A DNA stretch of 64,000 bases from Salicibibacter cibarius. GTDB lineage: Bacteria > Bacillota > Bacilli > Bacillales > Marinococcaceae. The position numbers and the translations under genes are program-made. The stretch spans positions 3,410,001 to 3,474,000 of the forward strand of contig NZ_CP054705.1 of NCBI RefSeq assembly GCF_016495725.1, given 5' to 3'. Shown here one piece after another: positions 38,189 through 45,985 of the stretch. The notes under the pieces were generated by a model that searched no databases, was not told where the DNA came from, and worked only from the letters and a program-made list of their open reading frames with translations. Numbering within the stretch: the stretch's first letter is position 1; the number at the start of each line of letters is the position of its first letter.

Positions 38189-38216
38189 TAAATGTCACGG
38201 CTCCCAGCCTAACCCA

Positions 38217-39065
38217 TCATGTTTGCTTTCCGCGTTTTTGTGACGCCGTTGTATCGCCTCCTTGATCTTGTCTATACTGCCGGTCGAATTGGTTAGGCGA
38301 CACATAGCCAATGGTGGAATGGGTACGTTCTTCGTTGTAAAAACAGGCAATGTACGCCCAAACGCTCATCTTAGCCTCCTCCCGTGTATCGTAGGTTTCA
38401 TGGGCAAGCAGATCTTTTTCAATGGTTGCGTGAAAAGACTCGATGCACGCATTGTCATAACAGTCGCCTTTCCGGCTCATGCTTGTGAGCATGCCGTGTT
38501 CCCGGAGAATGGCCTGGTAGTCATGGGACGCATATTGGCTTCCCCGATCCGAATGATGGATGAGTCCCTCTTGCGGCGGTTGAAGGCGTATGGCCCGATG
38601 TAGGGCGGTCGTAGCCAGTTCTTTCGTAAGACGGTGACTGATATTCCAACCAATGACTTTTCGAGAAAATAAGTCCATCACCGATGCCAGGTAAAGCCAG
38701 CCTTCCCGGGTCCAGATATAGGTTATATCTGCTACCCAAGCCTTGTTGGGATAATCCGTATGAAAATCTCGTTTAAGCAGGTTGGGATAAATCGGCTGAT
38801 GATGATTGGAATCGGTTGTCTTTTTCCCTTTCTTGATAGCGGTCTTCGGACGGAGGCCATATTCTCGCATATAATTCGACACCGTTTTCTGGGTGATCGT
38901 AAAGCCTTGATGATTCAGTTCAACCGTTATTCGCGGGCTCCCATAGGTTTCTCGGGATTGAACGAAGATTTCCTTTATGGCTTCGACGATGGATGCCTTC
39001 CGCTGTTTTTGCGGGCATTGCGCGCGGTTACGCCATTCATAATAGCCGCCTCTGGAAACTTGCAC
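38217..39065 (-). CDS. IS3-family transposase orfB (DDE integrase)
   Basis: The rve integrase core of 282 residues carries the DDE triad: WVADITYIWT, HSDRGSQYAS and ESFHATIEKDLL. Frameshifted translation from orfA at AAAAAAG should read into this frame. The -1 frame reads FIEEHRHEFRVAKMCK, which matches the family. The DDE frame then continues in another phase at VSRGGYYEW (about 39060). A small indel there may have inactivated this copy. Confidence 0.85.
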   Translation of the reverse strand: MQVSRGGYYEWRNRAQCPQKQRKASIVEAIKEIFVQSRETYGSPRITVELNHQGFTITQKTVSNYMREYGLRPKTAIKKGKKTTDSNHHQPIYPNLLKRDFHTDYPNKAWVADITYIWTREGWLYLASVMDLFSRKVIGWNISHRLTKELATTALHRAIRLQPPQEGLIHHSDRGSQYASHDYQAILREHGMLTSMSRKGDCYDNACIESFHATIEKDLLAHETYDTREEAKMSVWAYIACFYNEERTHSTIGYVSPNQFDRQYRQDQGGDTTASQKRGKQT

Positions 39066-39114
39066 ATCTTCGCCACACGAAACTCGTGTCGGTGTTCCTC
39101 GATGAAGGGATAGA

Positions 39115-39408
39115 TTACTCCTGGTTTTTGGCGAAGAAGGCCGCCGCCTTTTTTAGAATCGCCACTTCTTCTTCCAATTCCTCAATTCTTTTCATGTCCC
39201 GTTGATGTTGCTCTTCCGCTGGTGTGAGATAACCGTTTCCGAAAAGGGAGTCCCCCTTATCCTCACGATAATTTCTCACCCAATTTTCCAGCGTGCTATC
39301 GGAGATCCCATGCTCTCTCGCGACATCTGCTCTCTTTTTTCCCTCGTGAACGATGAGTTTCACCGCATACCGCTTAAATTCTATATCATGATGTTGCACT
39401 ATCGGCAC
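39115..39408 (-). CDS. IS3-family transposase orfA (HTH protein)
   Basis: A 97-residue protein with an N-terminal HTH (FKRYAVKLIVHEGKKRADVAREHGISDSTLENW) and a C-terminal leucine-rich coiled coil, as in IS150 OrfA. The slippery AAAAAAG for -1 frameshifting lies near its end. It is transcribed with orfB. Confidence 0.9.
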   Translation of the reverse strand: MPIVQHHDIEFKRYAVKLIVHEGKKRADVAREHGISDSTLENWVRNYREDKGDSLFGNGYLTPAEEQHQRDMKRIEELEEEVAILKKAAAFFAKNQE

Positions 39409-39483
39409 ACTCCTTTAGATCCATTGTAACAATGCACCAATTTTGTGTGTCCAACTTTTATTCTACCTCCACATTACTTATCC

Positions 39484-39639
39484 ATGGCACCTACGATTGA
39501 GAGATTTTTGCTTTTGATGGTGTCATAACTCGTTCATGGCGCCTCAGATTGGATGATTTTACTTTCCAGAGGTGCCATTACTTGCTCATGACACCTCTGA
39601 TTGGGATAATATCCTTTTCGGTGGTGTCATACGGGGGTT
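39484..39639. repeat. three 52-bp tandem units next to the IS3 element
   Basis: Units start at 39484, 39536 and 39588. Each has an ATGGCACC-like 5' arm and GGTGTCAT-like 3' arm ~43 bp end to end, then a CATTACTTGCTC-like spacer. The IS3 duplication site lies in a matching CATTACTTATCC spacer, so the element inserted into this array. Confidence 0.85.
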
Positions 39640-39734
39640 TATTTCGGGCGTTCTCTACGAAGAGGCTATTATTAAATATGCCCTCTATTTTAAGCAATCA
39701 CAACCACTGGGGACAGGTAAATATCTGCCAACGA

Positions 39735-39771
39735 AAAAAACGCGAACCCTAATGAAAGGTTCGCGTTTTTT
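39735..39771 (-). terminator. terminator after rplT
   Basis: AAAACGCGAACC pairs with GGTTCGCGTTTT, just before the rplT stop codon in plus coordinates, with T runs both ways. Confidence 0.88.
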
Positions 39772-39772
39772 A

Positions 39773-40126
39773 TTACAATTCCGCTTTAGCTTTTTCGGCA
39801 AGGTCTGCAAAGGCATCCTTATCGTTCACGGCCAGGTCAGCGAGCATTTTACGATTGACGTTAATGTCCGCTTGCTTCAACCCGTGCATGAGACGGCTGT
39901 AAGACAGGCCATTCAAACGAGCTGCCGCGTTGATACGTGTAATCCATAGTTTACGGAAATCACGCTTGCGTTGGCGTCGGTCACGGTATGCGTATTGAAG
40001 TGATTTTCTCACTTGTTGCTGGGCAGTGCGGAATAAGCGATGTTTTGATCCATAATATCCTTTTGCAAGTTTTAAAACCTTTTTGCGACGACTACGGGCG
40101 ACTGTTCCACCTTTAACTCTAGGCAT
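39773..40126 (-). CDS. rplT: 50S ribosomal protein L20
   Basis: L20 binds 23S rRNA early in large-subunit assembly and represses its own operon in Firmicutes by acting on the leader. The 117 residues show the basic N-terminus ([17 protein letters not shown]) and the [11 protein letters not shown] core. It is the last gene of infC-rpmI-rplT. Confidence 0.98.
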   Translation of the reverse strand: MPRVKGGTVARSRRKKVLKLAKGYYGSKHRLFRTAQQQVRKSLQYAYRDRRQRKRDFRKLWITRINAAARLNGLSYSRLMHGLKQADINVNRKMLADLAVNDKDAFADLAEKAKAEL

Positions 40127-40160
40127 CGTCGATCCCTCCTATTCACTCTCGATTGTGTCT

Positions 40161-40361
40161 TTATTTTTTATATGGGAGCATTGGTTCGACACGTTTTTGG
40201 TCACTCTTATCCATTACCGCGTCTTTTCGTAAATGCCGTTTTTGTTTTTGTGTCTGATTACGAAACAAGTGGCTGGTGAATGCATGGTTGCGCTTCAGCT
40301 TGCCACTGCCGGTACGCTTAAAACGCTTGGCTGCTCCTCGGTGGGTCTTCATTTTTGGCAT
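40161..40361 (-). CDS. rpmI: 50S ribosomal protein L35
   Basis: A 66-residue basic protein ([28 protein letters not shown]) of the large subunit, in the standard infC-rpmI-rplT operon. Confidence 0.98.
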   Translation of the reverse strand: MPKMKTHRGAAKRFKRTGSGKLKRNHAFTSHLFRNQTQKQKRHLRKDAVMDKSDQKRVEPMLPYKK

Positions 40362-40377
40362 GGCGATTTCCTCCTAG

Positions 40378-40917
40378 CTACGAATTTTGCTTATTATCTT
40401 TGTCTTTGTCCGACTTGGGGGCAAGCATCAAAAACATGCTACGCCCATCCATTTTGGGTTTTGTTTCAATAGCTGCAACGTCTTTGGTTTCTTCTGCAAG
40501 ACGTTCCAAAATCTCTCGGCCAATGGATGAATGCGTAATGGCGCGACCGCGGAAACGAATGGCAGCTTTCACTTTATCGCCTTGCGATAAAAATTTACGT
40601 GCATTGCGAAGCTTCGTATTAAAATCATGCTCTTCAATGTTCGGACTCAGTCGCACTTCCTTCACATTGATGACTTTTTGTTTTTTACGTGCTTCACGCT
40701 CTTTTTTCTGTTGCTCAAAGCGATATTTCCCGTAGTCCATAACGCGACAGACCGGCGGTTTCGCATTCGGCGCGACGAGAACAAGATCAAGGTCCGCTTG
40801 CTCAGCACGATCCAATGCCTCTCGTTTCGATACAATCCCCACTTGGTCCCCATTCGCGTCGATGAGGCGAACCTCGCGGGCGCGAATCCCGTCATTAAGC
40901 TTCATATCCTTACGAAT
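40378..40917 (-). CDS. infC: translation initiation factor IF-3
   Basis: IF-3 keeps 30S subunits free and checks start codons. I start it at an ATT codon (40915-40917), giving 179 residues and the [19 protein letters not shown] beginning found in other Bacillaceae. GGAGG lies 9 bases upstream of the ATT; the first ATG is 21 bases away, too far. The rare AUU start allows IF-3 to limit its own synthesis. The repeat A5 sits within its leader. Confidence 0.95.
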   Translation of the reverse strand: MRKDMKLNDGIRAREVRLIDANGDQVGIVSKREALDRAEQADLDLVLVAPNAKPPVCRVMDYGKYRFEQQKKEREARKKQKVINVKEVRLSPNIEEHDFNTKLRNARKFLSQGDKVKAAIRFRGRAITHSSIGREILERLAEETKDVAAIETKPKMDGRSMFLMLAPKSDKDKDNKQNS

Positions 40918-40941
40918 AAAGAGCCACCTCCACTAAATTTT

Positions 40942-41033
40942 TTAGAAAACTTGGCTTTTCGCCAAGCTTTTACGGCAAAAGCCTTAGCTGCACTTATGCA
41001 GGAAAGAAAGTTGATTTATACTTTCTTTCCTGC
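40942..41033 (-). repeat. two-hairpin dispersed repeat, copy A5
   Basis: The second hairpin is CAGGAAAGAAAG/CTTTCTTTCCTG. Compared with A1 (TAGGTAAGAAAG/CTTTCTTACCTA), two positions changed with matching changes on the other arm. It lies between the leader terminator and the infC ribosome site. Confidence 0.92.
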
Positions 41034-41102
41034 GAAAAATAACCCATAGAAATGTGCCGACAATTTCATTGCAACATGCACACAGCAAAGCTTTGCACAC
41101 GT

Positions 41103-41239
41103 AAAAAAGTGAGCGCCGCTCTACACACGGCACCCACTTATCCAATCCGATTCATTCGATTGCTGACCAGTCAACAACCCGTAGGCGTCGATCAGGTGAG
41201 AAGCGGGCGCTTCTGCTTGTGTGCAACATGTTCAATTCT
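41103..41239 (-). promoter_or_regulatory. infC leader with terminator, probable L20 leader
   Basis: After the promoter at 41246-41274, the minus-sense leader contains paired GC-rich segments. It ends in GTGGGTGCCG/CGGCGCTCAC with a TTTTTT run (41103-41138). Premature termination controlled by L20 is the known design for this operon in Bacillus. I infer it from position and the terminator, not from a consensus match. Confidence 0.7.
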
Positions 41240-41245
41240 TTGTTT

Positions 41246-41274
41246 AGTTTACAACCCCAGCGCGGGAATGTCAA
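41246..41274 (-). promoter_or_regulatory. sigma-A promoter of infC-rpmI-rplT
   Basis: In the minus sense, a perfect TTGACA (41269-41274), a 17-bp spacer and TAAACT (41246-41251). Confidence 0.8.
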
Positions 41275-41427
41275 GAGCAGGGATTCGCAATGAGTCTAGT
41301 CAAAGTCTGAATATAAGCACTGGGAGACGCAAAAATATCTATTCCTTCCATTTTGGAGATCACATTCCACTTCCAAACCCTCTCGAAATAGCGCTCCCTT
41401 CGTTTGGTAAGGACAATTTGGCCGCAA

Positions 41428-41583
41428 GTAATCCCTCAAACGGAGGTCGAACTGCACTGAGAGGAATAAGTGAGGCAATGTAACTCCTCATACGGCGTCC
41501 GAGCTGCCCCGAGAGGAACAAGTGACGCAATGTAATTCCTCTAACGATGGTCGAGTTGCTCCGAAAGGTACAAGTGGAGCAAT
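41428..41583. repeat. three 52-bp tandem units (GTAATCCCTC family)
   Basis: Units start at 41428, 41480 and 41532. Each starts GTAAnTCCTC and ends AAGTG..GCAAT, with weak inverted arms (TCCTC/GAGAGGA). A single inverted unit of the same family lies at 9972-10016. Confidence 0.88.
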
Positions 41584-41706
41584 GTTTGGGGGATTACAAA
41601 GTGGAAAGACGAATCATTACCCGCGTAAACGATCGTGGGAATAAGCGACGATCTCAAAAATACATTAGAAAGAGATATTATTGCTCAAGTTCGCCTTGAA
41701 TCATTA

Positions 41707-41862
41707 AGGGAACGCTGCCGACTCGCTTGATTCTACCTTTTCGGTCCACAGCGATCCGCTGAGGACTCGACTCGCTCGTTTTCCCCTTTTGCAATCCGCA
41801 GAACGACTCTCTGAGGACACTCAATGAAAAGCCGCCCAGCGGGTTTGTTAATCTCCGGCATG
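41707..41862. repeat. degenerate 52-bp array upstream of the DUF gene
   Basis: CTGAGGAC recurs at 41759 and 41811, exactly 52 bp apart. A related ACTCGCTT..CTACCTTTTC unit precedes it at 41707. The open frame 41678-41893 on the minus strand is a product of this repetition. Confidence 0.65.
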
Positions 41863-41886
41863 CCGCTGCACAATAAATGGGAACGT

Positions 41887-42633
41887 CTACCAATCTAAAT
41901 CGTCCGGATAATCCAATGCCAACCTGATTTCACCAACATCACATTCATATTCTCTGGCCGCTCGTTTTACTTCACCTTCCACATCTCGATATTCTTGTCC
42001 ATATTCCGCCAGTCTTTTCGCCATGATTGTGATGTTTTTCTTCCGTTTTTCCACATCCATGTCCATAAATCTGATATTCAACAAGTCCACATACTGAGTG
42101 GCATACGCGTCAAACCAGGTATAATCCTTAGCCATTAAGTTTATCGTGCGCCGAAACGCAGCGTCAGAAACATTCTCTTTTATACATTGAATAACGGCGG
42201 CTTGAAATCCTTTGACTTGGGCAATCGCGCCGTCCCACATCAATTTTTGATCCATCAGGTTAACGTGTTTTTTCGTTATTTTCTTGGCATACAGTCTGAT
42301 GAAATCATTCAGCGCCATCGTGACAAACAAGACCTCCGGCCATAGAACATTGGCGCATAAATACACATTTTTATCAGAGGTGATCGTTGAAAAAAATTTC
42401 ATCTTGTCCGCATCCATCCCGTTTTCAACAAAGGTAATATCGCGGGCTCCCAGAAGGGCATAGCGAATGTCATAGCAAACCCCAAGGACTCGAAGACGTG
42501 CTTCCTCGTAACGAATAAATTCGTCTTCTTCTCCGACCACGGTGTGCAATGCATCATATAAGGCCTCAAAATCAAAAAAATCACCGTGAATGGAGACGCC
42601 TGCATAATTTGGTGTTGATTTAACGTAGATCAT
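41887..42633 (-). CDS. uncharacterised protein, possibly DUF6904
   Basis: A 248-residue soluble protein with no signal peptide or membrane segment. Its start, MIYVKSTPNYAGVSIHGDFFDFEALYDALH, followed by a helical all-alpha region, resembles DUF6904 proteins, but I am not sure. It is a single gene between the infC operon's repeats and dsdA, with its own ATG. No regulatory site was seen. Confidence 0.6.
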   Translation of the reverse strand: MIYVKSTPNYAGVSIHGDFFDFEALYDALHTVVGEEDEFIRYEEARLRVLGVCYDIRYALLGARDITFVENGMDADKMKFFSTITSDKNVYLCANVLWPEVLFVTMALNDFIRLYAKKITKKHVNLMDQKLMWDGAIAQVKGFQAAVIQCIKENVSDAAFRRTINLMAKDYTWFDAYATQYVDLLNIRFMDMDVEKRKKNITIMAKRLAEYGQEYRDVEGEVKRAAREYECDVGEIRLALDYPDDLDW

Positions 42634-42726
42634 AAAGTGTCTCTCATTTCTTTTGTTATTGATTCTGGCTTTAATTCACTTCATTATACCAAAAATACAG
42701 CATCTTTGGTCATGTTTAAGACGCCG

Positions 42727-42759
42727 AAAAGGACTTCTCACATTGTGAAAAGCCCTTCT
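42727..42759 (-). terminator. probable terminator after dsdA
   Basis: AAGGACTTCTCACA pairs with TGTGAAAAGCCCTT with small mismatches. TTTTCGG follows in the minus sense. Confidence 0.55.
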
Positions 42760-42796
42760 AAATTTATCATTTTAATTTCGAACCGAGACCCCGCTT

Positions 42797-44155
42797 TCAA
42801 GATTCACCCAATAAGTTGTTTCCTTTTTGATAGATGCGCGCCCAATCTTCATTCGGAATAAGCGACCCGCCAGTTGCCCATGCCACATGGGTTGCTTCCT
42901 TCATCTTGGAGGATAAGCCGTGTTTTTCGATATAGGAAGGGTGTTTTGATAATTGTATCGGTCCTTGCAAACCGGAAGCGGCAGAGGGTTCCACTTTTAA
43001 ACCTTCAGAGTGCATCAGTAAGGCAAGCATTTTAAACAGCTCATCGTCTTCGACGGTATACACGCCGCTAACGAGTTTCTCACTAATTGCCGTCGCAAAA
43101 CTTGATGGTCTTCCGACGGCCAAGCCATCCGCTTCCGTTACATTGTCGATACCAAAATCCTGGACACTGACCTTTTCATGTTTTTCCGTCATTAGACCGA
43201 TTAAGACGGAGGGAGAATGCGTAGGTTCAACAAAAAAACAATGAACGTTATCGCCAAATAATTGTTTGAGGCCAAAAGTCAATCCCCCCGGAGACCCTCC
43301 CACGCCACAAGGGAGATAAAGAAATAACGGATGATCGCTGTCCACACGGATGTTTAGATCGTCAAGTTGTGCCTTCAATTCGAACGCCGCGATACTGTAA
43401 CCTAAAAACAAATCCCGGGAATTTTCATCGTCGACAAAGTATCCGTTCGGATTCTCGAGGGACAATTTCCGCCCCTCATTAATCGCCTTGCTGAAGTCGG
43501 CACTGTATTCATAAACGTTGGCTCCGCTTTCCTTTAACAAATCTTTCTTCCATTGTTTGGCATCCGCGGACATGTGAACAGAGACGTCAAAGCCGATCGC
43601 GGCACTGACGATCCCGATGCTAAGGCCCAAATTGCCGGTGGAACCCACATCAATGGCGTATTGATTAAAAAAACGCTTGAAAGCTGGAGAGGCAAATTTT
43701 TCGTAGCTTTCCTGCTGTGTGATCATCCCGTTGTCAATGGCCAATGTTTCCGCATATTTTAGGACTTCAAAAATCCCGCCGCGCGCCTTTATGGATCCGG
43801 CAATCGGCAATTCATTGTCGCATTTTAAATACAAAGTCCCTTCGATGTTTCTTTTATAATGATTTTCAAGTTGCGTTTGCACATTCGGAATGGGGCGCAA
43901 GGGAGATTCAATGTTCCCATCATTTTCACGCGTTTCCGGAAACATTTTTTCGATAAAGGGACGAAACCGCATCCACATGCCTGCTGCTTCTTTCATATCT
44001 GCCGCGCTTACGGAGCATCCGGAAGCAGAAGCGTCCGTCCATTTTTGTTTGTATGGGTTTTCCCACCATACTGGCCTTAACGCTGTGATGTCTTCAAGAA
44101 GGGGAAATGCTTTTGTCCAATTTTCCATTAGTTCGCCCAACACCCGATTCTTCAT
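42797..44155 (-). CDS. dsdA: D-serine ammonia-lyase
   Basis: A PLP enzyme that converts D-serine to pyruvate and ammonia. The 452 residues contain the Schiff-base Lys in SIKARGG, the GSTGNLGLS phosphate-binding loop and LPCGVGGSPGG. I start at the ATG at 44155, 7 bases from GAGGAGGG; a TTG at 44161 is too close. It is the last gene of the glycine/serine operon, 30 bp after gcvH. Confidence 0.93.
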   Translation of the reverse strand: MKNRVLGELMENWTKAFPLLEDITALRPVWWENPYKQKWTDASASGCSVSAADMKEAAGMWMRFRPFIEKMFPETRENDGNIESPLRPIPNVQTQLENHYKRNIEGTLYLKCDNELPIAGSIKARGGIFEVLKYAETLAIDNGMITQQESYEKFASPAFKRFFNQYAIDVGSTGNLGLSIGIVSAAIGFDVSVHMSADAKQWKKDLLKESGANVYEYSADFSKAINEGRKLSLENPNGYFVDDENSRDLFLGYSIAAFELKAQLDDLNIRVDSDHPLFLYLPCGVGGSPGGLTFGLKQLFGDNVHCFFVEPTHSPSVLIGLMTEKHEKVSVQDFGIDNVTEADGLAVGRPSSFATAISEKLVSGVYTVEDDELFKMLALLMHSEGLKVEPSAASGLQGPIQLSKHPSYIEKHGLSSKMKEATHVAWATGGSLIPNEDWARIYQKGNNLLGES

Positions 44156-44185
44156 GGCCAAACCCTCCTCGATACTAAGAGCGAC

Positions 44186-44563
44186 TTAGCCTTCTTCGGT
44201 AAAAGCATGATACTCCGCTTCATTCATTAGATCTTCAAGTTCATCACGGTCAGCCATTTTCACATCGACCAACCAGCCTTCATCTTCCGGGTTGGCATTG
44301 ACTAACTCCGGTTCATCTTCCAATCTTTCATTTACGTTCACAACCGTTCCGGAAATCGGAACGTATATTTCCGAAACTGTTTTCACCGACTCAATGGTGC
44401 CGATGCTTTCGTTCGCGGCAACCTCTTCATCGACTTCCGGAATTTCCACAAAAACAATATCTCCAAGTTCCTGCTGCGCGTAATCCGATATTCCGATACG
44501 CACAATGCCTTCTTCTAACGTTTCTACCCATTCATGTTCTTTGCTATACAATTTACTCATCAT
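44186..44563 (-). CDS. gcvH: glycine cleavage system H protein
   Basis: GcvH carries the lipoyl arm that shuttles the aminomethyl group in glycine cleavage. In Bacillus it also passes lipoate to other enzymes. The 125 residues contain the lipoylated Lys61 in IESVKTVSE. It is placed with serine dehydratase rather than with gcvT-gcvP. It is 11 bp after sdaAA. Confidence 0.95.
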   Translation of the reverse strand: MMSKLYSKEHEWVETLEEGIVRIGISDYAQQELGDIVFVEIPEVDEEVAANESIGTIESVKTVSEIYVPISGTVVNVNERLEDEPELVNANPEDEGWLVDVKMADRDELEDLMNEAEYHAFTEEG

Positions 44564-44574
44564 AGGTACTCCTT

Positions 44575-45447
44575 TTAGCTATATAATTTACGTTTGATAC
44601 CTTCACCTGTTGGTGTAGTTGCAAGCCCCCCAAGGGATGTTTCCCGTAAGGTTCGAGGCATTTCGCTCCCGACCCGATACATCGTTTCGATCACCTCATC
44701 ACACGGGATGCGACTTTCAATGCCCGCGAGCGCCATATCCGCGGAAGAAAATGCGATCGATGTGCCGATGACGTTCCGTTTAATGCATGGCACTTCCACC
44801 AAACCGCCAACCGGATCACACACGAGCCCAAGCAAGGATTTCATCGCCATCGCGGTCCCGTGTACGGCTTGCCTAGGCGTTCCCCCTTTTAATTCCACGA
44901 TTACACCTGCAGCCATTGCTGTTGCAGATCCGACTTCTGCCTGACACCCACCTGCAGCACCTGAAATAAATGAACGATTGGCGATAATATAGCCAAGGGC
45001 ACTGGCAGTAAACAGTCCATTCGTTAGCGCATCAAGGGAATAATTATCGTTGTCGCGAAGGGAAAACAAGATCCCCGGGAGCACGCCCGCTGAACCTGCC
45101 GTCGGGGTCGCAACAATAACGCCCATTCTGGCATTGCATTCAGACGTTGCCATCGCGTAACGCATGGCCCCGGTAATGAGTGAGCCGGAGAGTGTGTCCC
45201 CGCGGTCTATATATTCCCCCATTTTCAACGCATCTCCGCCTGATATGCCGCTTGGGGCAGGGGAGCCGTCCGATTTCCCGGCTTCGACGGCCTCTTGCAT
45301 TTTTATTAAACGATCTTTCATTTTATGGAAAATATCCTCACGCGTCATTTCCGCCTTTTCGCTTTCCTTGCCGATCATCGCATCAGCAATGCTTACGTTT
45401 TTCGCCTCACAGTGTGAAAGCAAACTTTCCATTGAATCAAATGGCAC
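44575..45447 (-). CDS. sdaAA: L-serine dehydratase, iron-sulfur-dependent, alpha subunit
   Basis: The catalytic subunit that converts L-serine to pyruvate and ammonia with a [4Fe-4S] cluster. The 290 residues hold the cluster Cys residues in SECNARMG, AGGCQAEVG and the CDPVGGLVEVPC segment. It starts 3 bp after sdaAB and is probably translationally coupled to it. Confidence 0.95.
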   Translation of the reverse strand: MPFDSMESLLSHCEAKNVSIADAMIGKESEKAEMTREDIFHKMKDRLIKMQEAVEAGKSDGSPAPSGISGGDALKMGEYIDRGDTLSGSLITGAMRYAMATSECNARMGVIVATPTAGSAGVLPGILFSLRDNDNYSLDALTNGLFTASALGYIIANRSFISGAAGGCQAEVGSATAMAAGVIVELKGGTPRQAVHGTAMAMKSLLGLVCDPVGGLVEVPCIKRNVIGTSIAFSSADMALAGIESRIPCDEVIETMYRVGSEMPRTLRETSLGGLATTPTGEGIKRKLYS

Positions 45448-45450
45448 ACG

Positions 45451-45972
45451 TTACACCTCCCGTTTATCATTGGTGAGCATATATAAAGGCAAGCGATTGC
45501 ATATGGAACGAAAGTCGTCATCTGTACTTAAACGAATCGTCGTTTCCGCATCATTAATGAGAAAGATATGCGACAAACCGCCGCCAAGGGAAACGCCACC
45601 CACTTTTACGTGCCGATATCCAGCCTCGGCAACGATGATTGTCGTATTCGGATGATCGTAATAAGGGCATTGATCCTTTTCGAGCAAAAATGAGTAATCG
45701 ATGTTTTCATCACTTGCGATAGCCAAGGCGTCTTTAATCCGGGTATCCTCTGGCCCCATCCCGAGCAAACCGCCAAGCAGCGCTTTGTCGGTGCCGTGGC
45801 CCTGATACGTTTGCGCAAACGAATCATACAAGGTAATGCGGGCCTTTTCAGGTTTGCAGCGGCCGAGGAGTTCGTACGTAAACCGGCCAATGGAAGCCGC
45901 TCCCGCAGTATGAGAACTGGACGGCCCCACCATTACGGGGCCGATAATATCAAAACAGCTTTGAAATTCCAT
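45451..45972 (-). CDS. sdaAB: L-serine dehydratase beta subunit, short form
   Basis: The beta domain of the serine dehydratase (FDIIGPVMVGPSSSHTAGA, HGTDKALLGG, HPNT). I start at the ATG at 45972 behind GAGAGGAG, giving 173 residues. The B. subtilis subunit is ~220 residues and ends in an ACT regulatory domain. This one stops after TTIRLSTDDDFRSICNRLP, so that domain is absent. Confidence 0.9.
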   Translation of the reverse strand: MEFQSCFDIIGPVMVGPSSSHTAGAASIGRFTYELLGRCKPEKARITLYDSFAQTYQGHGTDKALLGGLLGMGPEDTRIKDALAIASDENIDYSFLLEKDQCPYYDHPNTTIIVAEAGYRHVKVGGVSLGGGLSHIFLINDAETTIRLSTDDDFRSICNRLPLYMLTNDKREV

Positions 45973-45985
45973 CTCTACACTCCTC

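Larger units (their letters stand above)
37931..39471 (-). mobile_element. IS3-family insertion sequence (IS150-like)
   Basis: 1541 bp, bounded by imperfect inverted repeats that start TGGAG. They share an inner block: ACAAAAATTGGTGC at the left, and its complement GCACCAATTTTGTG at the right. A 4-bp duplication CATT flanks it (37927-37930 and 39472-39475). It contains orfA, orfB and a slippery AAAAAAG heptamer (39148-39154), plus ~290 bp of non-coding sequence between orfB and the left end that holds a three-way-junction fold. Confidence 0.88.

Noticed and set aside
37992-38265. Small proteins on both strands in the IS3 non-coding segment
   Set aside because: The open frames follow from high GC content and palindromes of the three-way junction; neither resembles a protein family.
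41678-41893. 71-residue open frame on the minus strand
   Set aside because: It is produced by the degenerate 52-bp array; the repeat, not coding, explains the open frame.
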